Shown: positions 42,068 through 52,347, numbered from the stretch's first letter. The stretch is DNA of 64,000 nt from Flagellimonas maritima (GCF_003269425.1 NZ_CP030104.1:3567001-3631000), one strand, 5' to 3'. The notes: generated by a model from the sequence alone, not told the origin. Numbers and translations are program-made.

Positions 42068-44392
42068 TTATAATACCTCAAGTTTGGCAAATCTGAGCAA
42101 TAATTTTTTGACATCACCCCTCTCAAATTGGATTTCGGCCTTTTTATCGTTCCCTGCACCTTCTATTTTTAGCACCTTTCCTTTACCAAAACGTGTATGG
42201 TTCACCATAGAACCTTCAGCTAGATTAGAATCAACGATATTGGTATTATTTGCTGGGGCTGATAGCTCCGGCTTTAATTTTCTAAGCTTTCGCAATTGAT
42301 TCTCGTTGGGTTTATGCACAGTCGGAGGTATTCCATTTCTGGGCTTGATCTGGCGTAGTTTGCTCTTGTCCACTTCACCAAAAATATTGGTGTCAATCAT
42401 GGATTTGTAACGATAGCCATCATTTATGGGCGTAAGATTTTCAACAAACTCCTCATCAATCTCTTCCAGAAATCTACTGGGTTCTGCATCAATTAGTTTT
42501 CCCCAACGATATCGGTTTTGCGTATACGTAAGAACCGCCTGCTTTTCTGCCCTAGTCAATGCCACATAGAACAAGCGGCGTTCCTCTTCCAATTCGCTTC
42601 TCGTATTCATGCTCATTGCAGAAGGAAACAAGTCCTCTTCCATTCCCACAATATATACATGTGGAAATTCCAATCCTTTTGCCAAGTGAATTGTCATGAG
42701 GGCAACTCGGTCATCATCACCTACATCCTTGTCCATATCCGTAGCAAGGGCAACATCTTCCAAGAATTCTGACAATGCGCCCGTGGCATCTGCCAATTCT
42801 TTCTGTCCCTCAACAAAATCCTTTATTCCGTTCAAAAGTTCTTCAATGTTTTCCATTTTGGCAATGCCCTCTGGAGTGCCATCCTTTTTGAACTCCAACA
42901 AAAGCCCTGTTTTCTTCGCAACATGTTCCGCCAATGTAAACGCATCGGCTCCCTCGTTCATAATCTGGAAGCTTTTGACCATTGTCACAAAATCTTCAAG
43001 CTTTCTTTTAGTTCCACTATTGATGTTTAAATTGAGTTTGTCCAAATGCTCTAAAACTTCAAAAATGGAACGCCCATAATGATTTGCAGCAACCACAAGT
43101 TTATCAATCGTTGTTTGTCCTATACCTCTTGCAGGGAAATTAATGATTCGCTTCAGTGCTTCCTCATCCTTTGGATTGATAATTATCCTCAAATATGCAA
43201 GTACATCCTTGATTTCCTTACGCTGATAAAAGGACAGGCCACCGTAGATTCTATATGGAATATCACGCTTTCGCAACGCATCCTCAATAGCTCTCGACTG
43301 TGAATTTGTTCTATACAGAACGGCAAACTCACCATTCTGCATTTGTTGTTGCATCCTGCTCTCAAAGATAGAAGCGGCCACATACCTTCCTTCTTCCGCA
43401 TCAGTGACACTACGATGGATTTTTATAAGTTGTCCTTCACCATTGGAAGTCCAGACCACTTTTTCCAATTGGTTTTTGTTCTTTGCAATGATAGAATTCG
43501 CCGCATTAACGATATTCTTTGTGGAACGATAGTTTTGTTCCAATCGATATACCGCCACATCATCATAATCCCTTTGAAAATTAAGGATGTTGCTAATGTT
43601 GGCTCCCCTAAAGGAATAAATACTTTGGGCATCATCACCTACCACACAAATATTTTGGTAGCGGTCCGAAAGTGCTTTGACAATCAAATATTGTGAGTGG
43701 TTGGTATCTTGGTACTCATCTACAAGGATATATCGAAACCTGTCTTGGTATTTCATCAGCACTTCTGGAAAGCGTGTCAACAATTCATTGGTGCGCAACA
43801 ATAAATCATCAAAATCCATAGCCCCTGCCTTAAAACAACGATCAACATAGTTTTGATAAATTTCCCCAAGTCTTGGTCTTTTTGCCATGGCATCCGCTTC
43901 CACAAGTTCTGGATTCTGGAAATAGGCCTTCACGGTAATCAAGCTATTTTTATAAGAGGATATTCTGTTCTGTATTTGCTTGTACTTATAAATATCCTTA
44001 TCCAGACCCATTTCTTTGATAATGGATGCAATAAGGCGTTGTGAATCCTGCGTATCGTAAATGGTAAAGTTACTGGGGTACCCAAGTTTATCTCCATCAA
44101 AGCGCAATAACTTGGCAAAGACCGAATGGAAAGTGCCCATCCATAGATTTTTAGCTTCTGAATTCCCAACAATAGTGGCGATACGCTTTTTCATCTCTTT
44201 GGCAGCCTTATTGGTAAAGGTCAACGCAAGAATATTGAATGAATCCACCCCCTGCTCCATCAAATGTGCTATCCTATAGGTCAATACACGGGTTTTCCCC
44301 GATCCCGCTCCCGCAATGACCATTAAGGGGCCATCTTTGTGCAATACAGGAGCGCGCTGTGCATCGTTCAATTCATCCAAAAAAGTATTCAA
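42068..44392 (-). CDS. UvrD/PcrA-type superfamily 1 DNA helicase
   Basis: The 774-residue helicase has Walker A AGAGSGKT (27-34), Walker B VDEYQDTNHSQY, the TFTNKAAKEMKKRI motif Ia, GDDAQSIYSFRGA, and RLEQNYRSTKNIVNAAN. Helicase motifs V/VI are VALMTIHLAKGLEFPHVYIVG and RRLFYVALTRAEK. A C-terminal tudor-like end, GSMVNHTRFGKGKVLKIEG, resembles the N-terminus of the protein at 26010-26534. It unwinds DNA 3' to 5' in repair and replication-restart. It is an essential-type housekeeping gene, divergent from the DsrE gene. Confidence 0.95.
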   Translation of the reverse strand: MNTFLDELNDAQRAPVLHKDGPLMVIAGAGSGKTRVLTYRIAHLMEQGVDSFNILALTFTNKAAKEMKKRIATIVGNSEAKNLWMGTFHSVFAKLLRFDGDKLGYPSNFTIYDTQDSQRLIASIIKEMGLDKDIYKYKQIQNRISSYKNSLITVKAYFQNPELVEADAMAKRPRLGEIYQNYVDRCFKAGAMDFDDLLLRTNELLTRFPEVLMKYQDRFRYILVDEYQDTNHSQYLIVKALSDRYQNICVVGDDAQSIYSFRGANISNILNFQRDYDDVAVYRLEQNYRSTKNIVNAANSIIAKNKNQLEKVVWTSNGEGQLIKIHRSVTDAEEGRYVAASIFESRMQQQMQNGEFAVLYRTNSQSRAIEDALRKRDIPYRIYGGLSFYQRKEIKDVLAYLRIIINPKDEEALKRIINFPARGIGQTTIDKLVVAANHYGRSIFEVLEHLDKLNLNINSGTKRKLEDFVTMVKSFQIMNEGADAFTLAEHVAKKTGLLLEFKKDGTPEGIAKMENIEELLNGIKDFVEGQKELADATGALSEFLEDVALATDMDKDVGDDDRVALMTIHLAKGLEFPHVYIVGMEEDLFPSAMSMNTRSELEEERRLFYVALTRAEKQAVLTYTQNRYRWGKLIDAEPSRFLEEIDEEFVENLTPINDGYRYKSMIDTNIFGEVDKSKLRQIKPRNGIPPTVHKPNENQLRKLRKLKPELSAPANNTNIVDSNLAEGSMVNHTRFGKGKVLKIEGAGNDKKAEIQFERGDVKKLLLRFAKLEVL

Positions 44393-44532
44393 GCCTTAGT
44401 AAATTTTTAAAAGTAACCGTGAAATTAGCCAATAATGATTTCATGCTAAAATCATCCTTTGAATACTTATAAACACGAAGACGATTTTTAAAATGAATTT
44501 GAATATATTTAGAAACTAATCTATAAATTACC

Positions 44533-45072
44533 ATGAAGTACAATATTTTTCCTCTATTTATAATATTGTCGTTCTGTTACATCGGGAATTCACAGGAAAA
44601 ACAGGCAGGACCTATAATCGAAGATTTTGGTAAAGTATGGCCCATTGAAAATCCCGACTTCAAAACCAATACCAACATGGATTATAAAGTGGTTTTTGAT
44701 GTAATGAACAGCCCCGAATCACATACGGAGATTAACAGAACCATTGAGACAGCAGCCCGTTTTCTAAATATGCACGCACAGGCGGGTGTACCCCCTGAAC
44801 AACTTAAAGTAACCTTGGTAGTTCACAATAAAGCCTCAAAAGATATTATTCAGAATGATGCTTACAAAAAAAGGTATGGTGTGGTCAATCCAAATTATGA
44901 AATGGTCAAAAGTTTAATGGATACAGGAGTCGAAGTGGTTTTTTGTGGGCAGTCTTCAAAATCACGTGATTTTCCAAAAGAAGAACTCATTCCAAATGTA
45001 AAAGTAGCCCTTTCAGCGATGACCGTACTTATCCAGTTACAAAATGAAGGATATCAACTTATAAAATTTTAA
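44533..45072 (+). CDS. Secreted DsrE/DsrF-like protein
   Basis: The 179-residue protein has a signal peptide (MKYNIFPLFIILSFCYIGNS) and a DsrE-type fold: DYKVVFDVMNSPE, INRTIETAARFLNMHAQAGV, LKVTLVVHNKASKDI, and EVVFCGQSS with a single cysteine. DsrE-like proteins take part in sulfur relay or metabolite binding. The periplasmic location and single Cys make the role here unclear. It lies 12 bp before the M20 amidohydrolase gene and is probably in one operon with it. Confidence 0.87.
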   Translation: MKYNIFPLFIILSFCYIGNSQEKQAGPIIEDFGKVWPIENPDFKTNTNMDYKVVFDVMNSPESHTEINRTIETAARFLNMHAQAGVPPEQLKVTLVVHNKASKDIIQNDAYKKRYGVVNPNYEMVKSLMDTGVEVVFCGQSSKSRDFPKEELIPNVKVALSAMTVLIQLQNEGYQLIKF

Positions 45073-45084
45073 AATCAACTACAC

Positions 45085-46359
45085 ATGCAAAGAATTTTTA
45101 CCCTCGTATTTTTACTAATGGGAATCTCCATTTGGGGACAAAGTACCGATCTGGAGAAAGAGTATACCGCAATTGAAGATAAGGTCATTGAATGGAGACG
45201 GGACATACATCAAAACCCCGAACTCAGCAATCGTGAATTTAAAACTGCTGAGAAAATCGCAAAACATTTAAAATCTTTGGGAATAGAAGTCCAGACAGGT
45301 GTTGCAAAAACAGGTGTTGTTGGGCTGCTCAAGGGGGATCAAGATGGAAAGGTCGTGGCACTTAGAGCGGATATTGATGCATTGCCCGTTACTGAACGAA
45401 ACGATTTGCCATACAAATCAACAGTGAAATCAGAGTTTTTAGGTAAAAGTGTAGGGGTCATGCATGCCTGCGGACATGACACCCACGTCGCCATTTTAAT
45501 GGGAGTTGCTGAAATTTTGTCCAAACACAAGGATAAAATCAAGGGTACCGTAAAATTTATCTTTCAACCTGCAGAAGAAGGACCGCCACCCGGTGAAGAA
45601 GGTGGTGCATTGCTAATGGTAAAGGAAGGTGTATTGACCAGTCCTGATGTTGACGCAATATTTGGACTTCACATAAACTCCCAAACTCCTGTAGGAACCG
45701 TAAAATACAAACCTGGAGGAAGCATGGCTTCCGCGCAACGTTTTGTGATCAATGTAAAAGGGAAACAGACCCATGGTTCGCAACCCTGGGGCGGTGTAGA
45801 TCCTATATTGATCAGCGCAAAAATTATTGATGGTCTACAGACCATTATCAGCAGGGAAACCGAATTGATCAATGAAGCTGCAGTTATCTCGGTTGGTAAA
45901 ATTACCAGCGGTGTTCGCTCCAATATCATTCCTGAAAGTGCCGAGATGATAGGAACCATAAGAACTTTGGATTATGAAATGCAAAAGTTTATCAATAAAC
46001 GTATGGAAGAAATGGTTCCTGCCATAGCAAAGGTTTACGGCGGAGATGCTACTATCGATATTCAAACTTCAACAGCCATAACCTATAATGATTTGGATTT
46101 GACGGCTAAAATGGCTCCGACCCTGGAAAAAGTTGCAGGGAAGGATAATGTTTCCATACACAAAGCAATTACAGGAGCAGAAGATTTTAGTTATTTTCAA
46201 GAAAAGGTTCCAGGCTTCTATTTCTTTTTGGGCGGTATGACCCCGGGAAATACAGAATCCTATCCACATCATACCCCTGATTTTAAAATTGATGACAGCG
46301 GATTGCTTTTAGGGGTGAGGACAATGACACAGTTGGCATTGGATTATCTTAACATGTAA
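45085..46359 (+). CDS. Exported M20-family amidohydrolase (N-acyl-amino acid/hippurate hydrolase type)
   Basis: The 424-residue protein has a signal peptide (MQRIFTLVFLLMGISIWGQ) and the M20D metallohydrolase motifs: WRRDIHQNPELSNREF, ALRADIDALPVTE, MHACGHDTHVAILMG (metal ligands), FQPAEEGPPPGEEGGALLM, and HHTPDF near the end. A lid/dimer domain lies at about 210-320. The family hydrolyses N-acyl amino acids or amidated substrates; the substrate here is unknown. The start of the following FMN enzyme (46360) directly follows this stop, so the two are almost certainly co-transcribed. Confidence 0.95.
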   Translation: MQRIFTLVFLLMGISIWGQSTDLEKEYTAIEDKVIEWRRDIHQNPELSNREFKTAEKIAKHLKSLGIEVQTGVAKTGVVGLLKGDQDGKVVALRADIDALPVTERNDLPYKSTVKSEFLGKSVGVMHACGHDTHVAILMGVAEILSKHKDKIKGTVKFIFQPAEEGPPPGEEGGALLMVKEGVLTSPDVDAIFGLHINSQTPVGTVKYKPGGSMASAQRFVINVKGKQTHGSQPWGGVDPILISAKIIDGLQTIISRETELINEAAVISVGKITSGVRSNIIPESAEMIGTIRTLDYEMQKFINKRMEEMVPAIAKVYGGDATIDIQTSTAITYNDLDLTAKMAPTLEKVAGKDNVSIHKAITGAEDFSYFQEKVPGFYFFLGGMTPGNTESYPHHTPDFKIDDSGLLLGVRTMTQLALDYLNM

Positions 46360-47934
46360 ATGGAAAACTTTTTGAACTATTTAGCTGGGATTCCTTGGTG
46401 GGCTTGGATTCTTATATTTCTGGTATTGGTAGCCATAAGAGACATTTTTTTTCAAAGAGCACATACCATAAACCATAATTACCCCATTGTTGGGCATCTT
46501 AGGTACTGGTTGGAAAGTATTGGACCGGAGATGCGCCAGTATTTCGTTGCCAATAACAGGGAAGAATTACCTTTTAATCGTATAGAGCGCAGTTGGATTT
46601 ATGCTTCGGCAAAGAAAGAAAATAATTATGAAGGGTTTGGAACGGAAAAGGACATTTATAAACATCAACATATCTTTGTTAAAAATGCGATGATCGGGTA
46701 CGAGGTTCCTGAAAATCATCCCAACAAAGAAAATCCCTATTTTTTACCTTCTGCCAAGGTAATCGGAGCTCATAACAATCGGAGAAAGCCATACCGTCCT
46801 GCTTCTGTTATCAATATTTCTGCAATGAGCTTTGGTTCTTTATCTGCCGCTGCAGTTGAAGCTATGAACAAAGGTGTTTTAAAGAGCAATGCATATCACA
46901 ACACGGGCGAGGGCGGATTATCTCCTTATCATAAAAAAGGTGGTGATGTAGTGTTTCATTTTGGAACAGGATATTTTGGTGTCCGTTCCGAAGATGGCAA
47001 CTTTTCCATGGAGAAAATGAAAGCATTGGTAACTGATAATCCATGTATAAAAGCAATAGAGATAAAACTATCGCAAGGTGCAAAGCCAGGTAAGGGCGGG
47101 GTCCTGCCTGGAGCAAAAATCTCTTCTGAAATAGCAGATATACGCGGTGTAGAAGTTGGTAAGGATGTCCTATCCCCAGCCACACATAAAGCTTTCAGTT
47201 CCATACCGGAATTATTGTATCTTATAGAAGCCATAGCTAACGAGACGGGGCTGCCCGTAGGGATAAAAGCAGCGATAGGAAAATTGGACCAATGGAAGCA
47301 ATTGGCGGAATTAATGGTACAATCTGGAAAAGGCCCGGATTTTATTTCTATTGATGGCGGAGAAGGCGGAACCGGTGCAGCGCCACCAAGTTTTGCAGAC
47401 CACGTTTCCCTACCCTGGGTATACGGATTTACATCAGTATATAAAATTTTTAAAGATAGCGGATTATCAGAACGTATTGTTTTCATAGGAAGCGGTAAAC
47501 TGGGTTTTCCGGCCAAAGCAGCAATGGCTTTCGCCATGGGAGTGGATTGTATAAATGTAGCACGGGAAGCCATGATGAGCATCGGATGCATTCAAGCACA
47601 GGTTTGTCATACCAATCGGTGCCCTGCGGGAGTGGCAACGCAAAGCAAATGGTTGCAAAAAGGAATAGATGTTCCATTGAAATCGGATAGGTTGGCGCAA
47701 TACTTTAAAACGTTTAGAAAAGAGTTTTTGGAAATCACCCATGCCGCAGGTTATGAACATCCATGTCAGTTTACCATGGAGGATATCCAGGTCAATGTTG
47801 ATGATGATTATCTAAGCAGTGATTTGAAAACTGTCTATGGTTACGAAAAAGAGAAAGTTGCTTTTAATGGGATGAAAGGACTTTATAATTGTTCTTATCT
47901 GGGAGGACAGCGGATTTTGGAAAAAACATCCTAA
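46360..47934 (+). CDS. FMN-binding glutamate synthase-family protein
   Basis: The 524-residue protein has an N-terminal membrane helix (about 10-27, IPWWAWILIFLVLVAI). A glutamate-synthase central/FMN TIM barrel follows, with INISAMSFGSLSAAAVEAMN, NTGEGGLSPYH, SIDGGEGGTGAAPPSFADH and IGSGKLGFPAKAAMAFAMG. A 3Fe-4S-type cysteine cluster is CIQAQVCHTNRCPAGVATQ. Unlike true GltB it lacks the class-II glutaminase domain and the beta-helix. Such proteins are widespread, with an unknown redox substrate; the membrane anchor suggests work at the inner-membrane surface. It abuts the M20 gene. Confidence 0.93.
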   Translation: MENFLNYLAGIPWWAWILIFLVLVAIRDIFFQRAHTINHNYPIVGHLRYWLESIGPEMRQYFVANNREELPFNRIERSWIYASAKKENNYEGFGTEKDIYKHQHIFVKNAMIGYEVPENHPNKENPYFLPSAKVIGAHNNRRKPYRPASVINISAMSFGSLSAAAVEAMNKGVLKSNAYHNTGEGGLSPYHKKGGDVVFHFGTGYFGVRSEDGNFSMEKMKALVTDNPCIKAIEIKLSQGAKPGKGGVLPGAKISSEIADIRGVEVGKDVLSPATHKAFSSIPELLYLIEAIANETGLPVGIKAAIGKLDQWKQLAELMVQSGKGPDFISIDGGEGGTGAAPPSFADHVSLPWVYGFTSVYKIFKDSGLSERIVFIGSGKLGFPAKAAMAFAMGVDCINVAREAMMSIGCIQAQVCHTNRCPAGVATQSKWLQKGIDVPLKSDRLAQYFKTFRKEFLEITHAAGYEHPCQFTMEDIQVNVDDDYLSSDLKTVYGYEKEKVAFNGMKGLYNCSYLGGQRILEKTS

Positions 47935-47973
47935 TTTTGATTTTTAAATTTATATCATATAAATACCCAATCG

Positions 47974-48744
47974 ATGAAAAAACACTTTACCATTTTGATG
48001 GCATTATTTTTTACGGCTATGGGCTTTACTCAAAAGAAGAGTGAATTAATAGCCCAAATAGAGAACTTAAAGACCGAGATGAGGACTGTTGAGCAAGAAC
48101 TTGCGAGCACAAAAAGAAAAGTCTCTTCAAGTGAGGCAAAAGCGGAAACCTTGGCAAATGAAAATATAGCACTTCGTGATGCAAACCAGACACTCTTGCA
48201 AAATCTGAGCAGTTTTTCAGAGCTTTCAAAAAAGAACAGTCAAAATGTAAATACTACCTTAGCAGCTTTGGGCCGAAAGGAAAGACAGTTGAGCAGTATG
48301 ACAGAGATGATAGCTTCCAATGATTCTGTAGCCATCGTGTTACTTTCCAAGGTCAAACAAACTATGGGAAGTGAGGCCAAGGCAGATTTTGTAGAAGGAG
48401 AAATTGTTATATCCAATAACTTAAATACGCTATTCGGTTCTGATAGCGGTTCTGAACTTACGGATGAAGGCAAAACCTGGGTCGAAAAAATTTCAAATAT
48501 TATCAAGACCAACCCTACATTAAAGGTCAACGTAGAAGGTTTAAATATTACCGGGGAATTTGAAACAACGTTCGATCAAACAACGGCAGTTTCAAAAGCA
48601 TTGGTAAAAACTTTTGGGATTTCAAGTGAGGCCATATCAATTTCAGTGAAGGACGGGAACTTTAAAGAAGGTATCAACATAAAATTACAGCCAGACTATA
48701 AAGGGTTTTATGACAATGTAAAACAGGGTGTTAAAACAAACTAG
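47974..48744 (+). CDS. Divergent OmpA-like coiled-coil protein
   Basis: The 256-residue exported protein has a signal peptide (MKKHFTILMALFFTAMGFT) without a lipobox. A coiled coil (about 20-110) is followed by an OmpA-like domain (about 125-250). It resembles the OmpA lipoprotein at 38824-39696, including the FYDNVKQGVK end beside FYSMIEEGMK. However, the peptidoglycan-binding residues (TDN, the NxxLSxxRA helix and the NRR arginine) are missing. It is probably a paralogue that lost cell-wall binding. It is 39 bp downstream of the FMN enzyme. Confidence 0.8.
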   Translation: MKKHFTILMALFFTAMGFTQKKSELIAQIENLKTEMRTVEQELASTKRKVSSSEAKAETLANENIALRDANQTLLQNLSSFSELSKKNSQNVNTTLAALGRKERQLSSMTEMIASNDSVAIVLLSKVKQTMGSEAKADFVEGEIVISNNLNTLFGSDSGSELTDEGKTWVEKISNIIKTNPTLKVNVEGLNITGEFETTFDQTTAVSKALVKTFGISSEAISISVKDGNFKEGINIKLQPDYKGFYDNVKQGVKTN

Positions 48745-48823
48745 CCTTTCACTGGTTATCTGCTATACTTTTTGTGTTTTTAGTTCGTTTTATTTTTTAT
48801 AAAACCAAAAAACCGACTATTCC

Positions 48824-49342
48824 ATGAGTGGAGACGATATCTTTCAATTATTTGCTTTTTTGCTTCCTGCAGTTGTTACGGGGGCCGTTGCTTTTTATTT
48901 TTTTAGATTACATACAAGGAACGAAGAAGGTAGAAGGCGTTTTTTGCTGCATAAGGATTCCCAAAAGGATACACTTCCCATTAGACTTCAAGCATACGAG
49001 AGAATGGTGCTATTTTTGGAAAGAATTTCGATAAACAGTTTGGTTGTACGCGTTGCTCCCAAAGGTAAAGACAAAGGTGCTTATGAAAATCTGCTCATAA
49101 AACAAGTGGAAACTGAATTTGAGCACAATCTTTCGCAACAAATTTATATGTCTGAGGAGTGCTGGAATATTATAAAAGCTGCCAAGAATGCAACCATACA
49201 AATTATACGCTCGGCAGGGATGAGCGCTACGGATTCTCCTGATAAGCTAAGGGAGGACATCTTGAACCAAACCATGGAAAAACAATCTCCCTCCGCTACG
49301 GCATTGAGTTTTGTAAAGAAAGAAGTAGGCGAACTTTGGTGA
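48824..49342 (+). CDS. Conserved flavobacterial membrane-anchored protein (function unknown)
   Basis: The 172-residue product has one N-terminal transmembrane segment (about 10-28, FAFLLPAVVTGAVAFYFF). A short basic stretch and a cytoplasmic helical domain follow: LPIRLQAYERMVLFLERIS, LLIKQVETEFEHNLSQQIYM, SEECWNIIKAAKNATIQII and ATALSFVKKEVGELW. It looks like a conserved but uncharacterised family of Flavobacteriia (recall, not checked). The stop lies 3 bp from the 3' end of the convergent patatin gene. Confidence 0.8.
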   Translation: MSGDDIFQLFAFLLPAVVTGAVAFYFFRLHTRNEEGRRRFLLHKDSQKDTLPIRLQAYERMVLFLERISINSLVVRVAPKGKDKGAYENLLIKQVETEFEHNLSQQIYMSEECWNIIKAAKNATIQIIRSAGMSATDSPDKLREDILNQTMEKQSPSATALSFVKKEVGELW

Positions 49343-49345
49343 TTT

Positions 49346-50260
49346 CTATTCCTGTTTTTCTGGCTCTATAGGGCTTGTTTCCTCGTTTTTGTTTTTGGCG
49401 TACAGGTAACCTCTTTTCCACCATAATGTCATTCGTTCTTTATCAAAAATCAATGAATTGGTAGTCAAAATTGTAGGGGTGTAATAAAAGTTGATTATTG
49501 CATCTTTTTGATTAGCCACTAATTTTCCTATTCGAATATTCTGGTTTTCAATTCTATCCAACATAAAACCAAAAATAGTGGTCATGAGTTCAAATGGATT
49601 TCTGACCGGTAAGCGATTCAAATAATTTACTTCTGTATGAAGCACGACGACATCAACTTCGGTCGCTCCCATTTTTAATGCCTCCTCAATAGGTACTAAA
49701 CTTCCCAGGCCTCCATCCGCATACTCACAACCATTGCGCTTTACCAAACTCATAAAAGGTGCATAATTGGATGAAATCCAAATCCAGTCACAAAACTCTT
49801 CGTACGTACAATCATTAATGGATTTATATTCTACTTGATTCAATGATAAATTGGATACAGTCACTATTACATCTTTGTTGCTTTCTTTTAATTCATTAAA
49901 TTCATCAATGGTTATAGAATCCCGAATAAGATGGCGAAGGTTTTCACTTTCACCGAACGTCTTCTTTCCGCGTAAAAAATTCTTAACGACATTCCAGTGA
50001 TTGATTGCGATAATATCTATCCCGTGCTTTTTTTTAATAACGAATGGACAATTATTGAATATACTCTTTTGATTTACAGAAGAATAGATTTCCTTGATCT
50101 TGTCCAGCTTGTTCAGAGCCAAATGTGAGATGAGCAAGCTCCCCGTTGAAGTCCCCACGAACAGATCATACTCATGTTTTGCTTCTTGTATCAGAAATTG
50201 TGCAACACCACCTGCAAAAGCACCTTTGCTTCCTCCACCAGAAATGACCAATGCCCTCAT
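49346..50260 (-). CDS. Patatin-like phospholipase
   Basis: The 304-residue protein has the patatin oxyanion loop SGGGSKGAFAGG (about 7-18), the nucleophile motif GTSTG with Ser38, and the Asp of the dyad in YADGGLGS (near residue 183). It would hydrolyse acyl esters of lipids. There is no signal peptide or C-terminal barrel, so it is probably cytoplasmic. The start codon overlaps the stop of the upstream M1 peptidase as ATGA (50257-50260), so the two genes are translationally coupled. Confidence 0.93.
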   Translation of the reverse strand: MRALVISGGGSKGAFAGGVAQFLIQEAKHEYDLFVGTSTGSLLISHLALNKLDKIKEIYSSVNQKSIFNNCPFVIKKKHGIDIIAINHWNVVKNFLRGKKTFGESENLRHLIRDSITIDEFNELKESNKDVIVTVSNLSLNQVEYKSINDCTYEEFCDWIWISSNYAPFMSLVKRNGCEYADGGLGSLVPIEEALKMGATEVDVVVLHTEVNYLNRLPVRNPFELMTTIFGFMLDRIENQNIRIGKLVANQKDAIINFYYTPTILTTNSLIFDKERMTLWWKRGYLYAKNKNEETSPIEPEKQE

Positions 50261-52347
50261 TTGCTCAAAGTTTTATCCAGATAAAGTTGTTGTTCTTGTG
50301 TCAAAGATGGATAAATTGCCTTAAGCCGCACTATGTTACCGTCTCCTTTTAAAAAGTCTTTCAGTAGGTTTCTAGAAGATTTTTTAAAGTGCCAAACGTG
50401 ATGGCTGCAAGCATCAACTAGATTCTTGAGCGTCTCATCATTGAAAGTTCCAATGTTCTGCAAATATTGAAATGCCAATAATCTCACTTCAAAATGATGT
50501 TCAGAGCCTGTATAGTTATTGAGTTCATTATAGTATTTTGGTTTCAAATCTATTTTATATGTTGGACTGACCAATGCCAAGGTCAACCAAAGTAGACGAA
50601 CATTTTTATTGGGCAATCCAACTACATTTCGTGTTTTGTCCAAATAATAATTCTGTCTATCAGGGAAATCTGTCCACAATCTATAAAGGGCAGATTCTAT
50701 GGTTTTATAGCTTACATCAAACAATAAATTTTCAAAATCCTTTTTTATTTCAATAGGTACTGTTTTTAAAGAGAAAGCTATGGCTTGGCGGACTTTAACG
50801 CTTTCATTATTGAGTATCTGTTTCAAAAAATCAGTTGATAAGACTTCAGCATAATCCAAAACCAAACGACGCTTTAGAAAATCTGACCCTAATGAATCCC
50901 ATCTTTTCGTAAGTATACTATGAGCTGTATTCGTATTTTTACCGATTTGATTTTTGATTTCAAAATAAGTAGAGATAGCAGAACTCTTCTGCAGTAGATA
51001 TTTCTTTGCAACTTCAAACGGAAATTCTGATTCCTGTAACCAGACGTTCTCAAAATCAGAGAGTTTCATTCCAGATGCTTTTTCCATTTCCCACATAAAA
51101 TCTGAAATTGTAACATTTTGATACGCATACTCGGTCAAGTAATTTCGTATTCCTTCACGAAAATTGGAGTCCCCTACCCTTTCCCTGAGCATGATCAATG
51201 CCCAAGCACCTTTTTCGTAAAAAGTAAGACTGCCCGCACTGGCGTTTGTTAGTGCCTCTCCATTTTCATCACCTGAAAATTTAATGAGCGCTTCAGCCGT
51301 ATCCAATAATCTCCAATAGAAATAATCCTCGCCAAAAATCTCTTTTTCCGCTAGATATGCATAGTATGTTGCAAACCCCTCGTGCAACCAATGATGTTCC
51401 CCGCTCTGTTCTGTTACCAAGTTTCCAAACCATTGATGTACCAATTCATGGGCATTCACATTTACATAATTCTTGTCCACAAAAGCTATGGTATCTATCA
51501 TAAATGTGTTTGAAAAAATAGTGGCTCCAGTGTTTTCCATACCAGCATATAGAAAATCCTGAACAGGTACTTGTTTATAGTTTTGCCACGGATAGGGTAC
51601 ATTGATCTCTTTCTCCAAAAATTCAAAAATAAATTGCGTATGTCGATATGTTGGTTCCACTTTTGAGCTATCCTTGGGTTCAAAATAAAGTTCAACGGGG
51701 ATTCCTGTAGTGGACCTGATGGATTTCTTATTGAAATCACCAATGGCAAAACCTACCAAATAACTGCTCATGGGTCTCAACATGTTAAATTGCCAAAGAA
51801 TATTTTCAGCTTTTGGTAAATTTTCTTTTTTGATCAATTTTCCATTTGAAATAACAGTATATTTTTTTGGTACTATAAAACTAAGGTCAAACTCTACCTT
51901 TTCATTCATATCATCAAAACTGGGCAACCAATGGCTTGTATATTTCCCTTGTCCCTGGGTCCAAATCTGGTCGTTGTATGGATTTTTATCCTCCCATCCC
52001 AAAAAGTAGACGGTTTGTTTAGGTTTGGCAGAATACTTCAAGGAAATTTTATGTTTCGACCCTTTCTTAAAACGCTGTTTAATAATAATGGAGGTTTTAT
52101 CGTTTAGATAGTCAACATTTTCTGAGTCAAGTAAAACTGTGGAAAAATCCATATTTACAGCGTCCAAATAAATTGAATCAATATTCTTTAAAACCATGAA
52201 TTCATAAACAACACTACCATTGATTTGTTTTTGTTCAGCGATGGGTTCAACAAAAACTTCGGCTCTTGTAAAATCCACTCCATCTTGGATTTGGGAGTTC
52301 GAAAACTGTACAAAAAAGAAAAAAACTACAATGGGGCTGAGCTTCAT
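50257..52347 (-). CDS. M1-family metallopeptidase (aminopeptidase N-like), exported
   Basis: The 696-residue protein starts at ATG 52347 (MKLSPIVVFFFFVQFSNS, a signal peptide). The longer reading from 52422 would overlap the recG start region. The zinc site is intact: HELVHQWFGN (near residue 300) and WLHEGFATYY about 18 residues later. The exopeptidase motif is in the form GMENTG. C-terminal armadillo-like helical repeats make up about 480-696. It should trim N-terminal residues from peptides in the periplasm. It is coupled by ATGA to the patatin gene and shares a 46-bp divergent gap with recG. Confidence 0.94.
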   Translation of the reverse strand: MKLSPIVVFFFFVQFSNSQIQDGVDFTRAEVFVEPIAEQKQINGSVVYEFMVLKNIDSIYLDAVNMDFSTVLLDSENVDYLNDKTSIIIKQRFKKGSKHKISLKYSAKPKQTVYFLGWEDKNPYNDQIWTQGQGKYTSHWLPSFDDMNEKVEFDLSFIVPKKYTVISNGKLIKKENLPKAENILWQFNMLRPMSSYLVGFAIGDFNKKSIRSTTGIPVELYFEPKDSSKVEPTYRHTQFIFEFLEKEINVPYPWQNYKQVPVQDFLYAGMENTGATIFSNTFMIDTIAFVDKNYVNVNAHELVHQWFGNLVTEQSGEHHWLHEGFATYYAYLAEKEIFGEDYFYWRLLDTAEALIKFSGDENGEALTNASAGSLTFYEKGAWALIMLRERVGDSNFREGIRNYLTEYAYQNVTISDFMWEMEKASGMKLSDFENVWLQESEFPFEVAKKYLLQKSSAISTYFEIKNQIGKNTNTAHSILTKRWDSLGSDFLKRRLVLDYAEVLSTDFLKQILNNESVKVRQAIAFSLKTVPIEIKKDFENLLFDVSYKTIESALYRLWTDFPDRQNYYLDKTRNVVGLPNKNVRLLWLTLALVSPTYKIDLKPKYYNELNNYTGSEHHFEVRLLAFQYLQNIGTFNDETLKNLVDACSHHVWHFKKSSRNLLKDFLKGDGNIVRLKAIYPSLTQEQQLYLDKTLSK

